A stretch of DNA of 64,000 bases from Puccinellia tenuiflora (Eukaryota; Streptophyta; Magnoliopsida; Poales; Poaceae): NCBI GenBank assembly GCA_012064385.1, contig QRDG01000131.1:109790-173789 (forward strand), in the 5' to 3' direction. Positions 10,381 through 22,200 of the stretch are shown piece after piece. The translations under genes were made by a program, and so were the position numbers. Position 1 is the first letter of the stretch. Each line of letters starts with the position of its first letter. Under the pieces are notes generated by a model. The model worked only from the letters and a program-made list of their open reading frames with translations, was not told where the DNA came from and searched no databases.

Positions 10381-11190
10381 TTTGTCCTACATGAATGAGA
10401 ACCAGAGATTTGATTAATTTACTTGTATGTAAATTAAAATCGTCATGGTTATGTTGTAATAAATTTGCAAAATTGTGAATTCGAGTGAAGACTTGAATTT
10501 TAGTGTAGATCTCAAACATTTATCGTAACACTTTGGAGATAATCACCATTTTTATGGAGTACGTCTCGCAGCACTAAGAAGCATCTGACCGAAGTCAGTA
10601 GATGCCTTTGTCTTAGTACCTTATGTTATGATTTAATTTAAATATATGAGAGAGCACATTGAAGGTAGTCATAATGCCAATTTTGACAAAATGTAGACCT
10701 CACAATAATTGTGGATAATCTGCATATAATGCAGTAGATGCCACATTACCTTGTGATCCCATATATAAATTTGAGATAATCACTTCACAATTTTTTTGCG
10801 TATCAATTCAATTCAAATTAAGTCAATTTTATGCCTTTTAGGCATTTTTGGACTTAATTGATGGCGATATTTAATTTTGCAAGAAAAATAAATCTCAATT
10901 GCAAAAATAATATTATTGTACCAGTTGTATATGTTATAGGGATTGCAAATTGCAAACACATTGAACATATAATCATTTGTAGACACGATTTGGTCTAAAC
11001 ATCAATATACACAATAACTGAGTAATTATGTAATCACACAGAGATGCAAGATCTAAAACATGACAAGTACTAAACACTGTACTGGTACTAGTGCTATTTG
11101 ATCGATCGCTCATGTATACGAGCCAATAAACAAATAATTTGCTGGTGGCCACAATGCATGTAGATGGGCCTAGCTAGTACGGAGTACTAG
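10381..11190 (-). other. AT-rich part of the Copia leader
   Basis: About 800 bp without a convincing ORF lies between the GC-rich leader ORF and gag. A short phrase built around AGTAGATGCC recurs (about 10600 and 10735), suggesting local duplication. It belongs to the Copia internal region by position. Nothing else is recognised. Confidence 0.4.
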
Positions 11191-11318
11191 TCTAGAAAGG
11201 ACTGGTCGGTCGGTCGGATAAGGAGAGAATGGCCAGGAGCGACCCCAGCCACGTCTCAATCCCCAATCCTTTGACCAACACAGACGCAGGCGAAGGCTCC
11301 CATGGCCGCTCGGCCGCA

Positions 11319-11978
11319 TCACCAGCGACGAGAGGAACTCCCGCCGCGCTCTTCATCGCCGGAGAAGCCAAGGGAGGCTGGGTCCCAAGCGCCCGGGTCG
11401 TCGATGACCTCTGGTTCCGGTGTTGGAGTGGCCAGGGGCGGAGGGCTCGCTTCGTAGCCTTTGCGGGCAGGGCAAGGCCCATACCCGTGCTCCGGGCAGA
11501 AGGCCACCCCGGCGTCCATGCCGTTGCCGAAGAGGATCCCCGGTGGTAGCGGAACCAGTGTGGCGTCGAAATCCTCTTCCTCGCCAAGGAACGACGCTGC
11601 AGATCCACCGAGAAGCCAATCCATCGGAGGGATGGCGAATGCCGGCGGTGGCGGCGCAGATGGTCCAGCGACATCGGCGGGGGCATCCTGTCCAGTGGCG
11701 GCCACTGGAGCCTGGCGAGGGATGCTGTGGCGACGACCGCCGTGGCGATGGCGGTTCAAGACGAAGTGGCGGCGACCGCCACCCAGTCCAGAGCGGTGGT
11801 GAAGACGACCCTGGCGACGCTGGTTCCAACCTCCACCGAAGTGGCGAAGGTTGCGCATCTCGCGCTGGAAGCGGCGGCGTCCGCCAACACCATGGCGGCG
11901 ATGGCGTGAGACGAAACGGCGGCGACGGCCGTCGTCCCGCATCAGGCGGTGAAGGTACAGGGCCAGGAAACGAGGCAT
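11319..11978 (-). CDS. GC-rich ORF in the Copia leader, unknown function
   Basis: This 219-codon open frame lies between the 5' LTR and gag of the Copia element. The N-terminal half is very Arg/His/Gly rich (MPRFLALYLHRL, then runs of RR and HRH). The C-terminal half is Pro- and acid-rich (DWLLGGSAASFLGEEEDF, FCPEHGYGPCPARKGY). It matches no gag, pol or env motif. Other long frames overlap it on both strands, which is typical of GC-rich DNA, so real coding is uncertain. GC content is far above the neighbouring leader, so it may be captured host sequence. Confidence 0.35.
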   Translation of the reverse strand: MPRFLALYLHRLMRDDGRRRRFVSRHRRHGVGGRRRFQREMRNLRHFGGGWNQRRQGRLHHRSGLGGGRRHFVLNRHRHGGRRHSIPRQAPVAATGQDAPADVAGPSAPPPPAFAIPPMDWLLGGSAASFLGEEEDFDATLVPLPPGILFGNGMDAGVAFCPEHGYGPCPARKGYEASPPPLATPTPEPEVIDDPGAWDPASLGFSGDEERGGSSSRRW

Positions 11979-12077
11979 CGTTCTTACCTTTTACCCGTTC
12001 TTCCCGTCCTAATCTTGTTCCGGCGATCGCCGGCGATTTCTTGCTCTTCTCGCTCAGATGTGAGCGTGCTGATAACG

Positions 12078-12281
12078 TGTTGTGATTCGAGATGTAAAGC
12101 AAGAGAGCAATCAATAGAAATGAATCAACTGTTTCTTTCATTAATCAACAACAGGTATTTATACAAGGACTCCCGACTGCTCGGGATGTTGGTTTACAGG
12201 GAAAAGGCGCCCGTTGGAGGCGTCGGTCTGTAGGCTTTGGGCAATAATAACCGTCTAGGACGGTTGGATCTATTCCTAACA
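12078..12281 (-). repeat. 5' LTR of the Copia element
   Basis: On the minus strand the sequence starts TGTTAGGAATAGATCC at 12281 and ends ...CACAACA at 12078, giving TG/CA ends and about 204 bp. A TATAAATAC box and a downstream U5-like stretch are present. Immediately inside is TTATCAGCACG, a box that recurs after the LTR in many plant Copia elements; the classical TGGTATCAGAGC site is not seen. The partner LTR is outside the window, so the limits rest on termini alone. Confidence 0.6.
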
Positions 12282-13429
12282 GTAGCCATTAAAGTGGTGT
12301 TTAATTGTGGTGGTATGGAGGCACTCCTAACAAGTGCTGATTAGATTTTAAAATATATAAAATTTCTGAAGACACACATATGAGAGTGGGAGCATAGAAC
12401 AACTTTATTTAGAGGGCAATAACACTAGGTCAGTTAAAGAAATATATAAAAAAAATAATACTAACGGTGTTTCAAAGTAGATGAATCTAGAAGGCTTGCG
12501 GTCAAACTTCTTTAAGTTTGATAATCTCATGTAAGCAAATTATTGAAGTGGAAAATATGAATAATATCATTAGTTGCATCTTTGAGCAAAATGTGAAATG
12601 GAGAATTACTTACTAAATTTTTGAGCAATATATCCATGAACAAAATAATGGTCAAAGTTGCATATTTGGAGGCCATGCATGTCCTTGTATATAATAGTGT
12701 ATTACATAAAAGACATAAATGAGAGAAATGTAAGAGAAGATTGTTACTCCCTCCGGTCCAAAATAAATGTCGCACACCCTGTTTTGTGAATGATTAGCGT
12801 AGAGTTCCCGTCATTTAATTAGGATCGGAGGTAGTGGTATTTTGCTGGCTATCAGAACACATAAATTCTTTTAAATTCGCTCTATCGAGAACCCAAATAT
12901 TTGCCCAAAGTTTTACCGGTTGTTCGTAACACAACATATTTATTATAATTTAGAAGCAGGTAAAGCAAGATAATGAAAGTAACTACAAAGTTACTTTTTT
13001 TTTTTTGCAACCAACTAATTCGGTTTGTTTCTTTACAGAAGTATGGAAGATAGAACATCCAAACACTAACCTTGCATACTGATCTGACATCACAATTAGG
13101 ATGTTTTATTATCAAAAGGTGAAGTGTGCCTTCAAAGGTAAGAAACAATTTCTTGATCACTTCATCAGCTCGTTCTCAAACCATGCAGCACACGCACATG
13201 GCAAAACGGCACCTGCTTGATTGCTTCAGCCGCATCATTCGAACCGAGAGGCTTTTCTGACATGCGGGCCCAACTCTGTGTGGGACCCAGCTGCCGCGAC
13301 GCTCCAGCGCGGCCAGTCCATGCAGCGATACCTCCGAGGGAAGCCGTCCACGCACCGTCTGCCTTCCGGGTGGCCAGAAACACGTCGCCTTTTCCACGCG
13401 GCGCGTTCCCATTCGCTGCCCCCGCGCGC
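12282..13429. other. Intergenic region between Copia and calreticulin
   Basis: The first 900 bp is AT-rich with no supported gene and holds a small Stowaway MITE (12747-12833). From about 13200 the base composition turns GC-rich towards the calreticulin promoter. Several overlapping ORFs there are explained by composition. Confidence 0.5.
12747..12833. mobile_element. Stowaway-type MITE, slightly decayed
   Basis: The left end is CTCCCTCCGGTCC after a TA. The right end reads GGATCGGAGGTAG, the inverted counterpart with one or two changes. About 87 bp, no coding. The right TA is altered to TG, so the target duplication is imperfect. Confidence 0.65.
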
Positions 13430-13689
13430 CACGGGCACCACGTGTGCAGCCTCGCGCACAGTCACCACCCCGGACCCACCCAGTCAGTGAGACAGCGTGC
13501 TCGTGCGGGAAACGCCCCATCCCAACCACTCCGCTCCTTATTAAAGGCGCGTCTCGCGCTCGCTATCCATCGACCAGGAGGTTTCTGGCGTGAAGGCTGA
13601 GAAGGATCGGGGGCACTGGGCTAGCTCCGAAGGTTCTTCTAGAAGCTTCTTCCGGTAGAGTGGTGGCTGTTGTCTAGCTGTCGCCGGTG
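13430..13689 (+). promoter_or_regulatory. Calreticulin core promoter and 5' UTR
   Basis: A TATA-like TATTAAAG lies at 13539-13546, about 145 bp before the ATG, which puts the likely transcript start near 13570. A G-box CACGTG, inside CCACGTGT, is at 13439-13444. Such CACGTG/CCACG elements are bound by plant bZIP factors, including those of the ER stress response, which controls calreticulin genes in plants. Function here is inferred. Confidence 0.5.
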
Positions 13690-16421
13690 ATGGCGAGGTC
13701 GTCGTCGTCCTCCGTCGCCCTGGTCGCGCTGGCGCTCGTGTCGGCCGTCGCCGGCGAGGTCTTCTTCCAGGAGAAGTTCGACGGTGAGTCCCCCTGGATC
13801 TGGACCCGTCTCGTCTCTCTCTCTCTCTCTCGCGCGCGCTCTAGATCCGGTCGATCGCGCCATTTTCGTCTCGTCGCCGCCGGGGTTTAGGTTTTTCTGC
13901 CGTCGTTCATGCCGTACTCCGGCGTGATCCACCGTGCGGTGTCACGTATTCGTCACAGATGCATCTTCCGTTTGGTGTTCTGTGAGTTTTTGTACCTGAA
14001 TCCTAACCGCAAGAATCGTGCCTGACAAACAAACAGACGGGTGGGAGGAGCGGTGGGTGAAATCCGAGTGGAAGAAGGACGACGGCACGGCCGGCGAGTG
14101 GAACCACACCTCCGGCAACTGGAGCGGAGATGCCCAAGACAAAGGTAAATCGATCATAATAGTTTTTTTTTTCTTAATAATGTTGCCGGATTTCGTCTTG
14201 TTCTTTTCTGTTCGACCGACGTACGCTGACGAGTGGCACGTAATTTTACTCTGTTTATTATGTGACCGTGTGCACGGCAGGCATCCAGACCTCGGAGGAC
14301 TACAGGTTCTACGCCATCTCGGCGCAGTACCCGGAGTTCAGCAACAAGGACAGGACCCTGGTGCTGCAGTTCTCCGTCAAGCACGAGCAGAACCTCGACT
14401 GCGGCGGCGGCTACGTCAAGCTCCTCGGCGGCGACGTCGACCAGAACAAGTTCGGCGGCGACACCCCCTACAGGTTCATCCTCGTCACCGTTTCTTCCTC
14501 GTTCGTGTAGTCTAACCCATCTCCCATCGGTCCGTCCGTCGGTTGGTTGATCATGCATACCTTGCCCGGCCATCGCAGCATCATGTTCGGGCCGGATATC
14601 TGCGGCTACGCCACCAAGAAGGTGCACGCCATCCTCACCAAGTACGGCAAGAACAACCTGATCAAGAAGGAGGTGCCCTGCGAGACGGACCAGCTGACGC
14701 ACGTGTACACCTTCGTCCTCCGCCCCGACGCCACCTACAGCATTCTCGTCGACAACGTCCAGAAGCAATCCGGCAGCGTCTACGATGACTGGGACATCCT
14801 CCCCGCGAAGAAGAAGAGGGATCCTGACGCCAAGAAGGTGAGGTTCAGAGATTACTGCTCTGAGTAGGAGCAGCCATGGTTGCTGTACGTGTTTTTGTGA
14901 CGGAGCTGATTATGTGTTGTGTACTGATGTGTTGCAGCCGGAAGACTGGGAGGACCACGAATACATTCCTGATCCCGAGGACAAGAAGCCAGAGGTAGGT
15001 TTCCCTTTACTGCTACACAATTTATACGATGACCATGTTAAAGTATGAGACTGATATTTCTGAACAATTTTTCAGAACACAAGCAAAGTCTACAATATGA
15101 ACTGTTTTTTTTCTGTTGAAGATTTATCTTGGTAGTTTCTTTTCTGACACACATTGTTCTTTGCAGGGTTATGATGACATTCCCAAGGAACTTACTGATC
15201 CTGACGCGACGAAGGTGTGCCCATTTCTCCATTTTTAGAACAGTGGTGCCTCCACTATGTGAAATTCTCACGTTGATTAATACCTATGGCAGCCTGAGGA
15301 CTGGGATGAGGAGGAAGATGGCGAATGGACTGCTCCGACCATTCCAAACCCCGAGTACAAGGGACCATGGACTCAAAAGGTATAACACTACAACTATGGC
15401 AGTATGATGACTAGGTAGTTAAGTTGTTTAGAGAAGAAGCAGCAATGGTGTACTGCAAGTTCTGACATGATACTTCCGTGTACTCAGAAAATAAAGAACC
15501 CGAACTATAAGGGCAAGTGGAAGGCACCTCTGATCGACAACCCGGGTAACCTGAGCATACCGACTTCTGTTGTTTATCTTGTGCTCCACTAATTCACTGA
15601 ATCGTCGAAGCTCATCGAATTCCTTGTTCGTGCAGAGTACAAGGATGATCCTTACATCTACGCTTTTGACAGCTTGAAGCACATCGGCATTGAGCTGTGG
15701 CAGGTCAGTGCTATAAAATTCTGTGACAGATCGCTGCCATTTCCTTGATTTATTGTTGCAGCTATGTGTATTGATTTATTATTCGACTGACACTAGGTTA
15801 AATCGGGAACTCTGTTTGACAACATCCTGATCACGGATGACCCCGAGTACGCAAAGAAGTTCGCAGAGGAGACCTGGGGCAAGCATAAGGATGTATGCCA
15901 TCTTATCATCAGCATTTTCAGTTCGTTTTTAAATGTCTGGCAACAACGAACTAATGCAAGCCACGACTTCTCTTTTGCAGGCTGAGAAAGCCGCCTTTGA
16001 TGAGACCGAGAAGAAGAGGCTTGAGGAGGTAGGCAAACATCTTCTCCTCTGCATCCCATTTGCACTTTGTGACATTCTACGTTAAATTCAGTACCAACTA
16101 GTTGAGTTTTTCTCGTCGACAGGAATCCGCAGGCTCTAAGGATGAAGATAACAACGACGCGGCAGATGTAAGCTCCAAACCAAATTCTATGTCCTGAATG
16201 TTTCTAGCTACATATATGCTGGAGTCTCGTCTTAACACAAAACGATGTTCTCTTACCTGCGGCAGGAGGAGGAGGACGATGATGCAGACGTCAAAGCTGC
16301 CAACGCCAGCGCCGAGGAGACCAAGGATGACTCAGCTGATGAGAAGCCGCAGCAGGCGTCGAGCGACGAGAAGGTGGAGGAAATTAGCAAGGATGCTTCG
16401 GAGAAGAAGGACGAGCTTTAG
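13690..16421 (+). CDS. CRT: Calreticulin (ER calcium-binding lectin chaperone), 13 exons
   Basis: Exons by GT/AG and frame: 13690-13783, 14037-14144, 14281-14473, 14579-14837, 14938-14994, 15167-15214, 15293-15379, 15488-15545, 15636-15703, 15797-15892, 15981-16028, 16123-16167, 16266-16421. They total 1317 nt, or 438 aa. Residues 1-22 form a signal peptide. The globular N-domain has both family signatures (KHEQNLDCGGGYVKLL and IMFGPDICG). The P-domain has three PEDW/PEGYDD-type repeats followed by the GEWTAP and GKWKAP repeats. The C-domain is strongly acidic and ends in KDEL for ER retrieval. NHT in exon 2 is a possible glycosylation site. Calreticulin folds glycoproteins and stores calcium in the ER lumen. 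The N-domain reads like the CRT1/CRT2 group rather than CRT3. No lesion was seen. Confidence 0.96.
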
Positions 16422-17347
16422 AGAATGGGGATGTTTGGAGAGTTAATTAGTCAGTCAGTGAAAAATTTCATCTGGGGACAGCAGTAGAGCTTTCCCATTC
16501 ATTAGGAGAACATTCTTTTTGAAAGAATGGATGAAAAAGAGTAATGCGGTGTCGGCTCTTGCAATTTGTTATGTTTTTTTTTCAATGTGAGAAAATTGCA
16601 AAAATACACCACAACTGCGACTAGTGTTACCAACAACCACTTTATTGGTAAAACGGTATAACATATACCACTGATTGGTAGGTTTAAGTGCTCTAGACGA
16701 GTTTCTGACGGTGGACCCTAGTGTTGACGCTTACGTGGCAGCACGGACACGGTAAAATGAGATTTTTACTCTCGGCATTCTTCTCTGTAAAATTAATTCT
16801 AAGGGACGAGATCTGCAAGTCACAATTTATCAATTAACCAAAGTACTTTTTAACAACATTACTTAGAGTGATGGAACCACCGGTCAGAGTGAATAGTGGA
16901 ACGGTTAGCATGTAGATTAGACAGGAGTGGGCCAACTGGTCAGGTCAACACACAGTTATTCGACGATGACGCCGAAACGCGTCGGAGACTCAACGGGAAC
17001 ACGTTGCTTTGAGCGGGTAGAGCGGCAAGAGGATGGTGTGACACCCCCGTCGATCCCGCGTGGCACAAAGTGCGGGGGCGGCTGGAAGACAACCGGCTCG
17101 AGCTCTAACGACGATGCCGCCATTCGGTAGGAGACGAGGAACATGGAGATGTCGAGCTCCGGCCGAGCAGGTGGATGCTGAGCGCGCGGCCGCTGCCCTA
17201 CTGCTGTTTGGCTAGGAACAAGCAGGTCGGGCCTGTGGACCTCTCCACGTACCCAGATGTCCGTGCCCAGGAGCTACCCGACGGAGTCTGGGTGAGGGGC
17301 ATGTTCGCCGCAATGCCCCTTGTCCTTGATGACAGTCACTGAAACCC
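16422..17347. other. Calreticulin 3' UTR and downstream intergenic DNA
   Basis: The first 150-200 bp is the likely 3' UTR; no canonical AATAAA is obvious. After that come unique-looking or decayed repeat sequence (from about 16600) and a GC-rich stretch at 16950-17340 with short ORFs and no recognised domain. Confidence 0.4.
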
Positions 17348-17823
17348 TTGATGACCTTTGAGCTCTTTGGAGAAGCTTTTCAACTCTGGTCTCAGAAGAA
17401 GAGGATTTCCTTTTCTGATGATATTGTTGCCTCTGAGGCCACTTTGATGATCACTCATGGTTATTCCTCTGATAGCTCTGGCAATATATTACTTAGGGCA
17501 ACCCCTACAATTCACAAGAAAAAGAAAGTTTTTGTGGAGGTGACCACTCAGATGAGAAGGAGCACCACAGGTCCACTAGATATGCAGGTTTCAGGCCCCC
17601 CTCAGTCTCTGACAATAAGAAGATCAAATCCAAGGTCAGGCCTAGGAAGATTCCAGGGGTGCCAGCTGAAGAAGCTTCAACTTCAGGAGAAGATAATAAC
17701 ACGATTCCTCCACCCACTGATCTCCTGGTGATTCAGAACATAGGAGTCAACCTTTGTGGCATTGCTCCTTCCAAGCTGTCTCCAAAAGAGCTTCTCCAGG
17801 CTCTGCAGGGGGAGGATAATTAG
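17348..17823 (+). pseudogene. Retroelement-derived fragment (LINE ORF1-like C-terminus)
   Basis: The first 70 codons read in one frame (MMTFELFGEAFQLW...). After a frameshift near 17550 the sequence continues with RSTRYAGFRPPSV, then VIQNIGVNLCGIAPSKLSP, and stops at 17821. That last motif resembles C-terminal tails of grass LINE ORF1 or zinc-knuckle retroelement proteins. Nothing of an ORF2 follows, because the gypsy LTR begins at 17850. It is a broken remnant and the family assignment is tentative. Confidence 0.4.
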
Positions 17824-17849
17824 AGGGTTTTATTTATTTGCTATATCTG

Positions 17850-18267
17850 TGACGAGTAGTGGACTCGGCAAATCCCAAGGTTGTGTACCCCGGGTTGATT
17901 GAGGGGTAGAGAGTATGAACGTTGGTGGCTAAGACGGCTAACAGGGGGCGAGTTTACCCAGGTTCGGCCCCTCGAGGTGAGGTAAAGACCTACTCCTGCT
18001 TGTCTGGTATTATCGAGGTGGCTACAATGGCGAGATGCAATCTCGCTAGGGTTTGTGTGCTGCTTGCTTGACCTAGATGACGCACCCTCCTGGCCTTTAT
18101 ATCACAGGCCAGGTCTCGGGTGGACGGTGCGGATTGCACGTTACAGAATAAGGTAGATCATCACCGGCCTAACCAGCTACTTGGGCCACATGGTACACTT
18201 CATGGGCCTCTCTTGGCGTGACCCAGGTACTACCACCGTGGGGCACCCGAAAGGTAGCCCCACGACA
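17850..18267 (-). repeat. 3' LTR of the Tat-type gypsy element
   Basis: It is collinear with 30555-30973 and has TGACGAG at the plus-strand left end and CACGACA at the right. The inner neighbour is a G-rich tract on the minus strand (CACTTGGGGGCTAC), the polypurine tract. Confidence 0.93.
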
Positions 18268-19250
18268 GTAGCCCCCAAGTGCTTAGTCGAATCGCAAAGT
18301 CGAGTAAAGGACTCCTTCCTCCGGGCACGCCACCTGACTCCTTCACGAGCCAATCTTCGGCTGCTACTGTCTTGAATAATCGAGTGCGCTTCATGATCTT
18401 CTTGACTCGCCAGCTTTCGACTGTCGTTGTCCTTAGTCATTGGGTGCGCGAACAGTGCTCCCGATGGGAGTAGCCCCCGAGATTAAGCTGAATTGCTTGC
18501 AATTGAGGTTAAACTCAATTTTTCTTCAGTCGAAAAGCCCACTCCCGATGGGAGTAAAAAGATGACTCGAAATGCCCAAGTCAAAACTGGCCTTGCTCGA
18601 CTTACTTTGTACTCAGCCTTGATGGCCTACGGAATCGACTTAAACTCAGCTCTGAAAGCTTACTGGTTGGAGTCCACTCGAATGATGAATTCGGGTGTCA
18701 TCAGCTTTGTAAAGCTTACTATGTACTTGTCTCACTCGAATGGATTATCGAGTCGGCTCAGCTCTCAGAGCTTACTGTTTCTTGTTGCACTCGAAAAACT
18801 GTCCGGGTGCTCCATCAGCCCGTTAGCTTACTTGACACGCCTCCGCTGATGACGTCAGGGCTGACGTTTTCGGCATGCTCTGCATCCGATGGGACGTAAT
18901 AGAGTGGTCCCGGTGTCAGTATTGACTGTTCTGACCGTTGGGCGCGAAATTTTCGTGGTATGATGATGGCGCCTCGATTCCCGCGCGTAGTGGGCGGCGT
19001 GGCCGGCGACGGTTGCTAACTCCGCGCGACACGTGGACGGCCGGATGTTGCCTCGAATTGCCGCGTCGTGGAGGACGGCCAGGATGAACTGACCCCGCGG
19101 TACATAATTTTCACCGCGGTGGGGAATAGTTCACGCCTTCCTCATTTCGCCGCCATCTCCTCTGCTTTTTGCTTTCTCCTCCAGTGCTGTTCCTCCATTG
19201 CTGCCCTTGCGCCCAGTTCATCAGAAACTCTCTCCTCCCCCGCTAGCACC
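18268..19250 (-). other. Gypsy 3' untranslated region
   Basis: Non-coding DNA lies between the 3' LTR and the start of the antisense ORF. It contains the phrase CTCCCGATGGGAGTAG several times (around 18460 and 18545, and again at 20945), a short dispersed repeat of the element. The last 200 bp upstream of 19251 would be the 5' UTR or promoter of the antisense gene. Confidence 0.5.
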
Positions 19251-22200
19251 ATGGGCCAGAAGAGGGTGAAGGGAGCGGAAGGCTCCGCCGCCGGCGACGA
19301 CGCCGGCATGAAGAAGTTGGAGGGCGACTGGGGGAAATCGTCCGTGAAGGCGGCGGAGCTGGACACCCTCCGCGAACAAGGATTGCTGCCGCCGACGAGC
19401 ACGGCGACGACGCGCGCCCCCGGTAAGGATGTGATCCCCTCTCCTCGCGATGGGGAGCGCGTGTGCTTCGTGGAATTCCTTCCACGGGGCTTCGGGTTCC
19501 CTATCCACGATTTTGTTCCTGGTCTTCTTTACGCCTATGGGATTCAGATCCATGATCTGAATCCCAACAGCGTATTGAACATCGCGAGTTTTATTGTGTT
19601 ATGCGAGTGCTTTTTGGGGATCGCACCCAACTGGAACCTGTGGAAGTCGCTCTTCATGGTGCGACGGATGGTGGGGCGGTCGCAGACATTCCCCGTGGGC
19701 GGCTTCGGAATCCAGCTGCGCGGCGACACGTGCTTCTTCCAGCTGAAGAAATCTGACTCCGTCCAGAACTGGCGGAAGAAATGGTTCTACATCAAGTGGG
19801 ACCAAGAAAGCCTTCCCGAATTCGCCGCTGATCGACCTCTGCGAAGGACCAAGGCCTGGTCGCACCCTCTGTCAAAGGAGGACAAGGAGTCGACCAAGCC
19901 ACTGCTGGCGCTGCTCCGCGGGTTGCTGACGACGCTCGGACGCGAGACAGGTGGCATTCACCTTATCGCGACTTTCCACAAGCTGAAGGTGCAGCCGCTG
20001 CGTCGACGTGAGCAACCAATGTGGGAGCTCGCAGTCGACACCTCGCTTGATGATGCACAGATCGCGACTAAGGTGAAGAACATCACCAGCCTTCGGGCCG
20101 CCGATCCGTGCAACGTGAACTGCCCAGTCGAACCATACGGGCCAAACAACCCCGTACCTGAGGTAAGCACCTTGAACTCTCTTTGCTTTGCTTTAGTCGA
20201 CTGTTTTTCTTGACTCGCTTTTCTCCTCGCTGCTCGTCAGGATCGAAGGGCTTACGTGAGCCTTCCTCCGCTGATGGAGAATGGACCTCACGACGAGGCC
20301 ACAGTCGTCGAGCAGGACGACGATGAAGACGAACTCCCTTCTGCTCACTCGCCGAATGAGGAAGTGGAAGAGGATGATGAAGACGAAGAGCCGCTGCGGA
20401 AGCGGCTAAGACGAAAGATTGTCGACTCCACCTCTGGGTCGTCACCTTTGAAGGAAGTGGTTGCGGAGGACAAGGAAGCCCGCGACTCATCCTCCGATGC
20501 GAGTGAGCCGGTAGATCCGCTGTCCGTGCCTCCACTGAATTCAGCGCCACCCGCTGGGTTTGGGGGATGGCATCTCCTCCCATGAGCAGCGAGGATGAAG
20601 ATGTCAGCAGGTAAGCCTCTGCGAGTACGCCTTTTTGTCTTTGTTCTTCTTTCGACTGCTCGGACGCTTTTCTGAAGTTTTGCTTCTTTACACAGCCATC
20701 ACACTGGTGGAGATGGCTCTTCACCTCGAGAAGAGGAACATCAATCCGCGGCTGTCCCGGAGCGAACCACTGGGACACCCGAAGAGGCGCCTGAGGCCAA
20801 TAATCCCTTGACGTTGAAGACGTCAACCTCCAAGGGGCCAGAAAGAGCTGCTGATACGACTGCAGTGGATGCTGAGCTGCTTGGGCACGTAAGTATATTC
20901 TGTCTTAACCTTGCAGATTCTTGTGTCGGGTGCGCGAACAGCGCTCCCGATGGGAGTAGCCCCCGAAGATGTGCGTGACTAGGATAGTCGGGCGCAGATT
21001 GACACTTTTGCTCCTTTGCACAGCCTTTTTGTCGCCAGCTGCTGGAGGGAGCCAAGTCCTTCATGCGCATGGAGAAGGAGGAGGGTCGACTCCGCATTGC
21101 TCTGGAGCGAGCCAACAGTGAGTACCAACCCGTGCATTCGGGAGGTGTGTCGACTATCTTTGTTTTTGACTTTGATCCGGTGATTCACAGGCGAAAGGGA
21201 GAGTCTGGCGAGGCGGGTCGCCGAGCTGGAGAAGTCCCTGGGTGCAGCTCAAGAGCGTGAGCAAACCCGGGGTGAACTAGAGAAGACCCAGGTTGAACGC
21301 TTGCTCGGGCTCGCCCATGTAATCGGAGGTAAGTATCTCGGCTCACTGCCTACTTTGTCTTGTGTTGACTTCGGATGTGTCACAAGTGTGGTCATCTTCG
21401 TTGTTCAGAGCCGTGCGGAGGCGCTCCTCCAGAGGATACTTCCAGTGAGAATATCGACCTGGAGACGGCTGTTGGCTTTGTTGACCGCGCCCATGCGTAT
21501 GCTTCGACTGCACTGCAGCAATCTTCAGCGGCGCTGCAGAAGTCGAAAGATGCCCTGGCGAGTGTGCATCGGGGCATCTTCCCCAACCAGCCGTTGCCGG
21601 CCGATGTTGATGGACTTGCGGCCCCGTTTGAAGGCGAGGCGACCACCTTAGCGGACTACACGCGTGCTCAGACGGTACGCGGCTCAGAGTTCACTTTCCG
21701 GCTTTTGCTTGGTCATGAGGTTGCAGGCGACTTCGAGGCAGTTGTCAGCGACTTTCCTCGAAAGCCCGATGGCAAGACCAAGTCGCTAAACAGCGTCAAG
21801 GCGAAAGCGAGTCAGTTAGCTGTTAAGCTAATTGATACCTTTGAGAAGAAGCTTGCCAGGGCTGCAGAGTTAGCCTCCAAGAAGAGTCGCTCGCAGTCGG
21901 AGTCTGCAGTGTAGTCTGTGTAGTAGGGTTCCCTTTTGATTCGCCTTTTGTAGTGAACTTGATGAAGTCTTTTTATCAATGCATTTTCTGATTCCTTCAT
22001 GTGAATGTACCTCGTCGAGTCTTTTGCTATAATGAATATGGCTTCTGTTTGACACCACATGACTTGGCAGCCAGATGAAAATGCTGCTCCTGAAGTCGCC
22101 GAGGCCACCTGTGTGAATGAGGGTGAGGGTGCCTCTTCTGCTGTGCCCGCTCGCCAACAGCACCCAGCTGGTCCAACTTCCACACGAAGCGTGAACGACC

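Larger units (their letters stand above)
1..12281 (-). mobile_element. Ty1/copia LTR retrotransposon, 5' part, running off the left edge
   Basis: On the minus strand the order is a 5' LTR (12281-12078), a long leader, gag (10380-9325), protease, integrase, reverse transcriptase and RNase H down to position 1. This PR-IN-RT-RH order is the Copia order. The 3' LTR lies outside the window, so TSD and LTR divergence cannot be read. Pol is cut by a hAT element at 3003-8930, which itself holds a LINE. Pol also carries two small lesions independent of the insertion: a frameshift near 2046-2065, and a frameshift in the RT active site near 626. The copy is therefore a dead gag-pol, although gag is intact. 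Confidence 0.9.

Noticed and set aside
11420..12085. Long plus-strand ORFs opposite the Copia leader ORF
   Set aside because: High GC content removes stops from several frames; no motif or splice support.
13176..13600. Overlapping ORFs just upstream of calreticulin
   Set aside because: GC-rich promoter region; frames contradict each other and have no recognisable product.
14154..14768. Minus-strand 204-codon ORF opposite calreticulin exons
   Set aside because: It is the shadow of exons 3 and 4, whose sense translation matches calreticulin.
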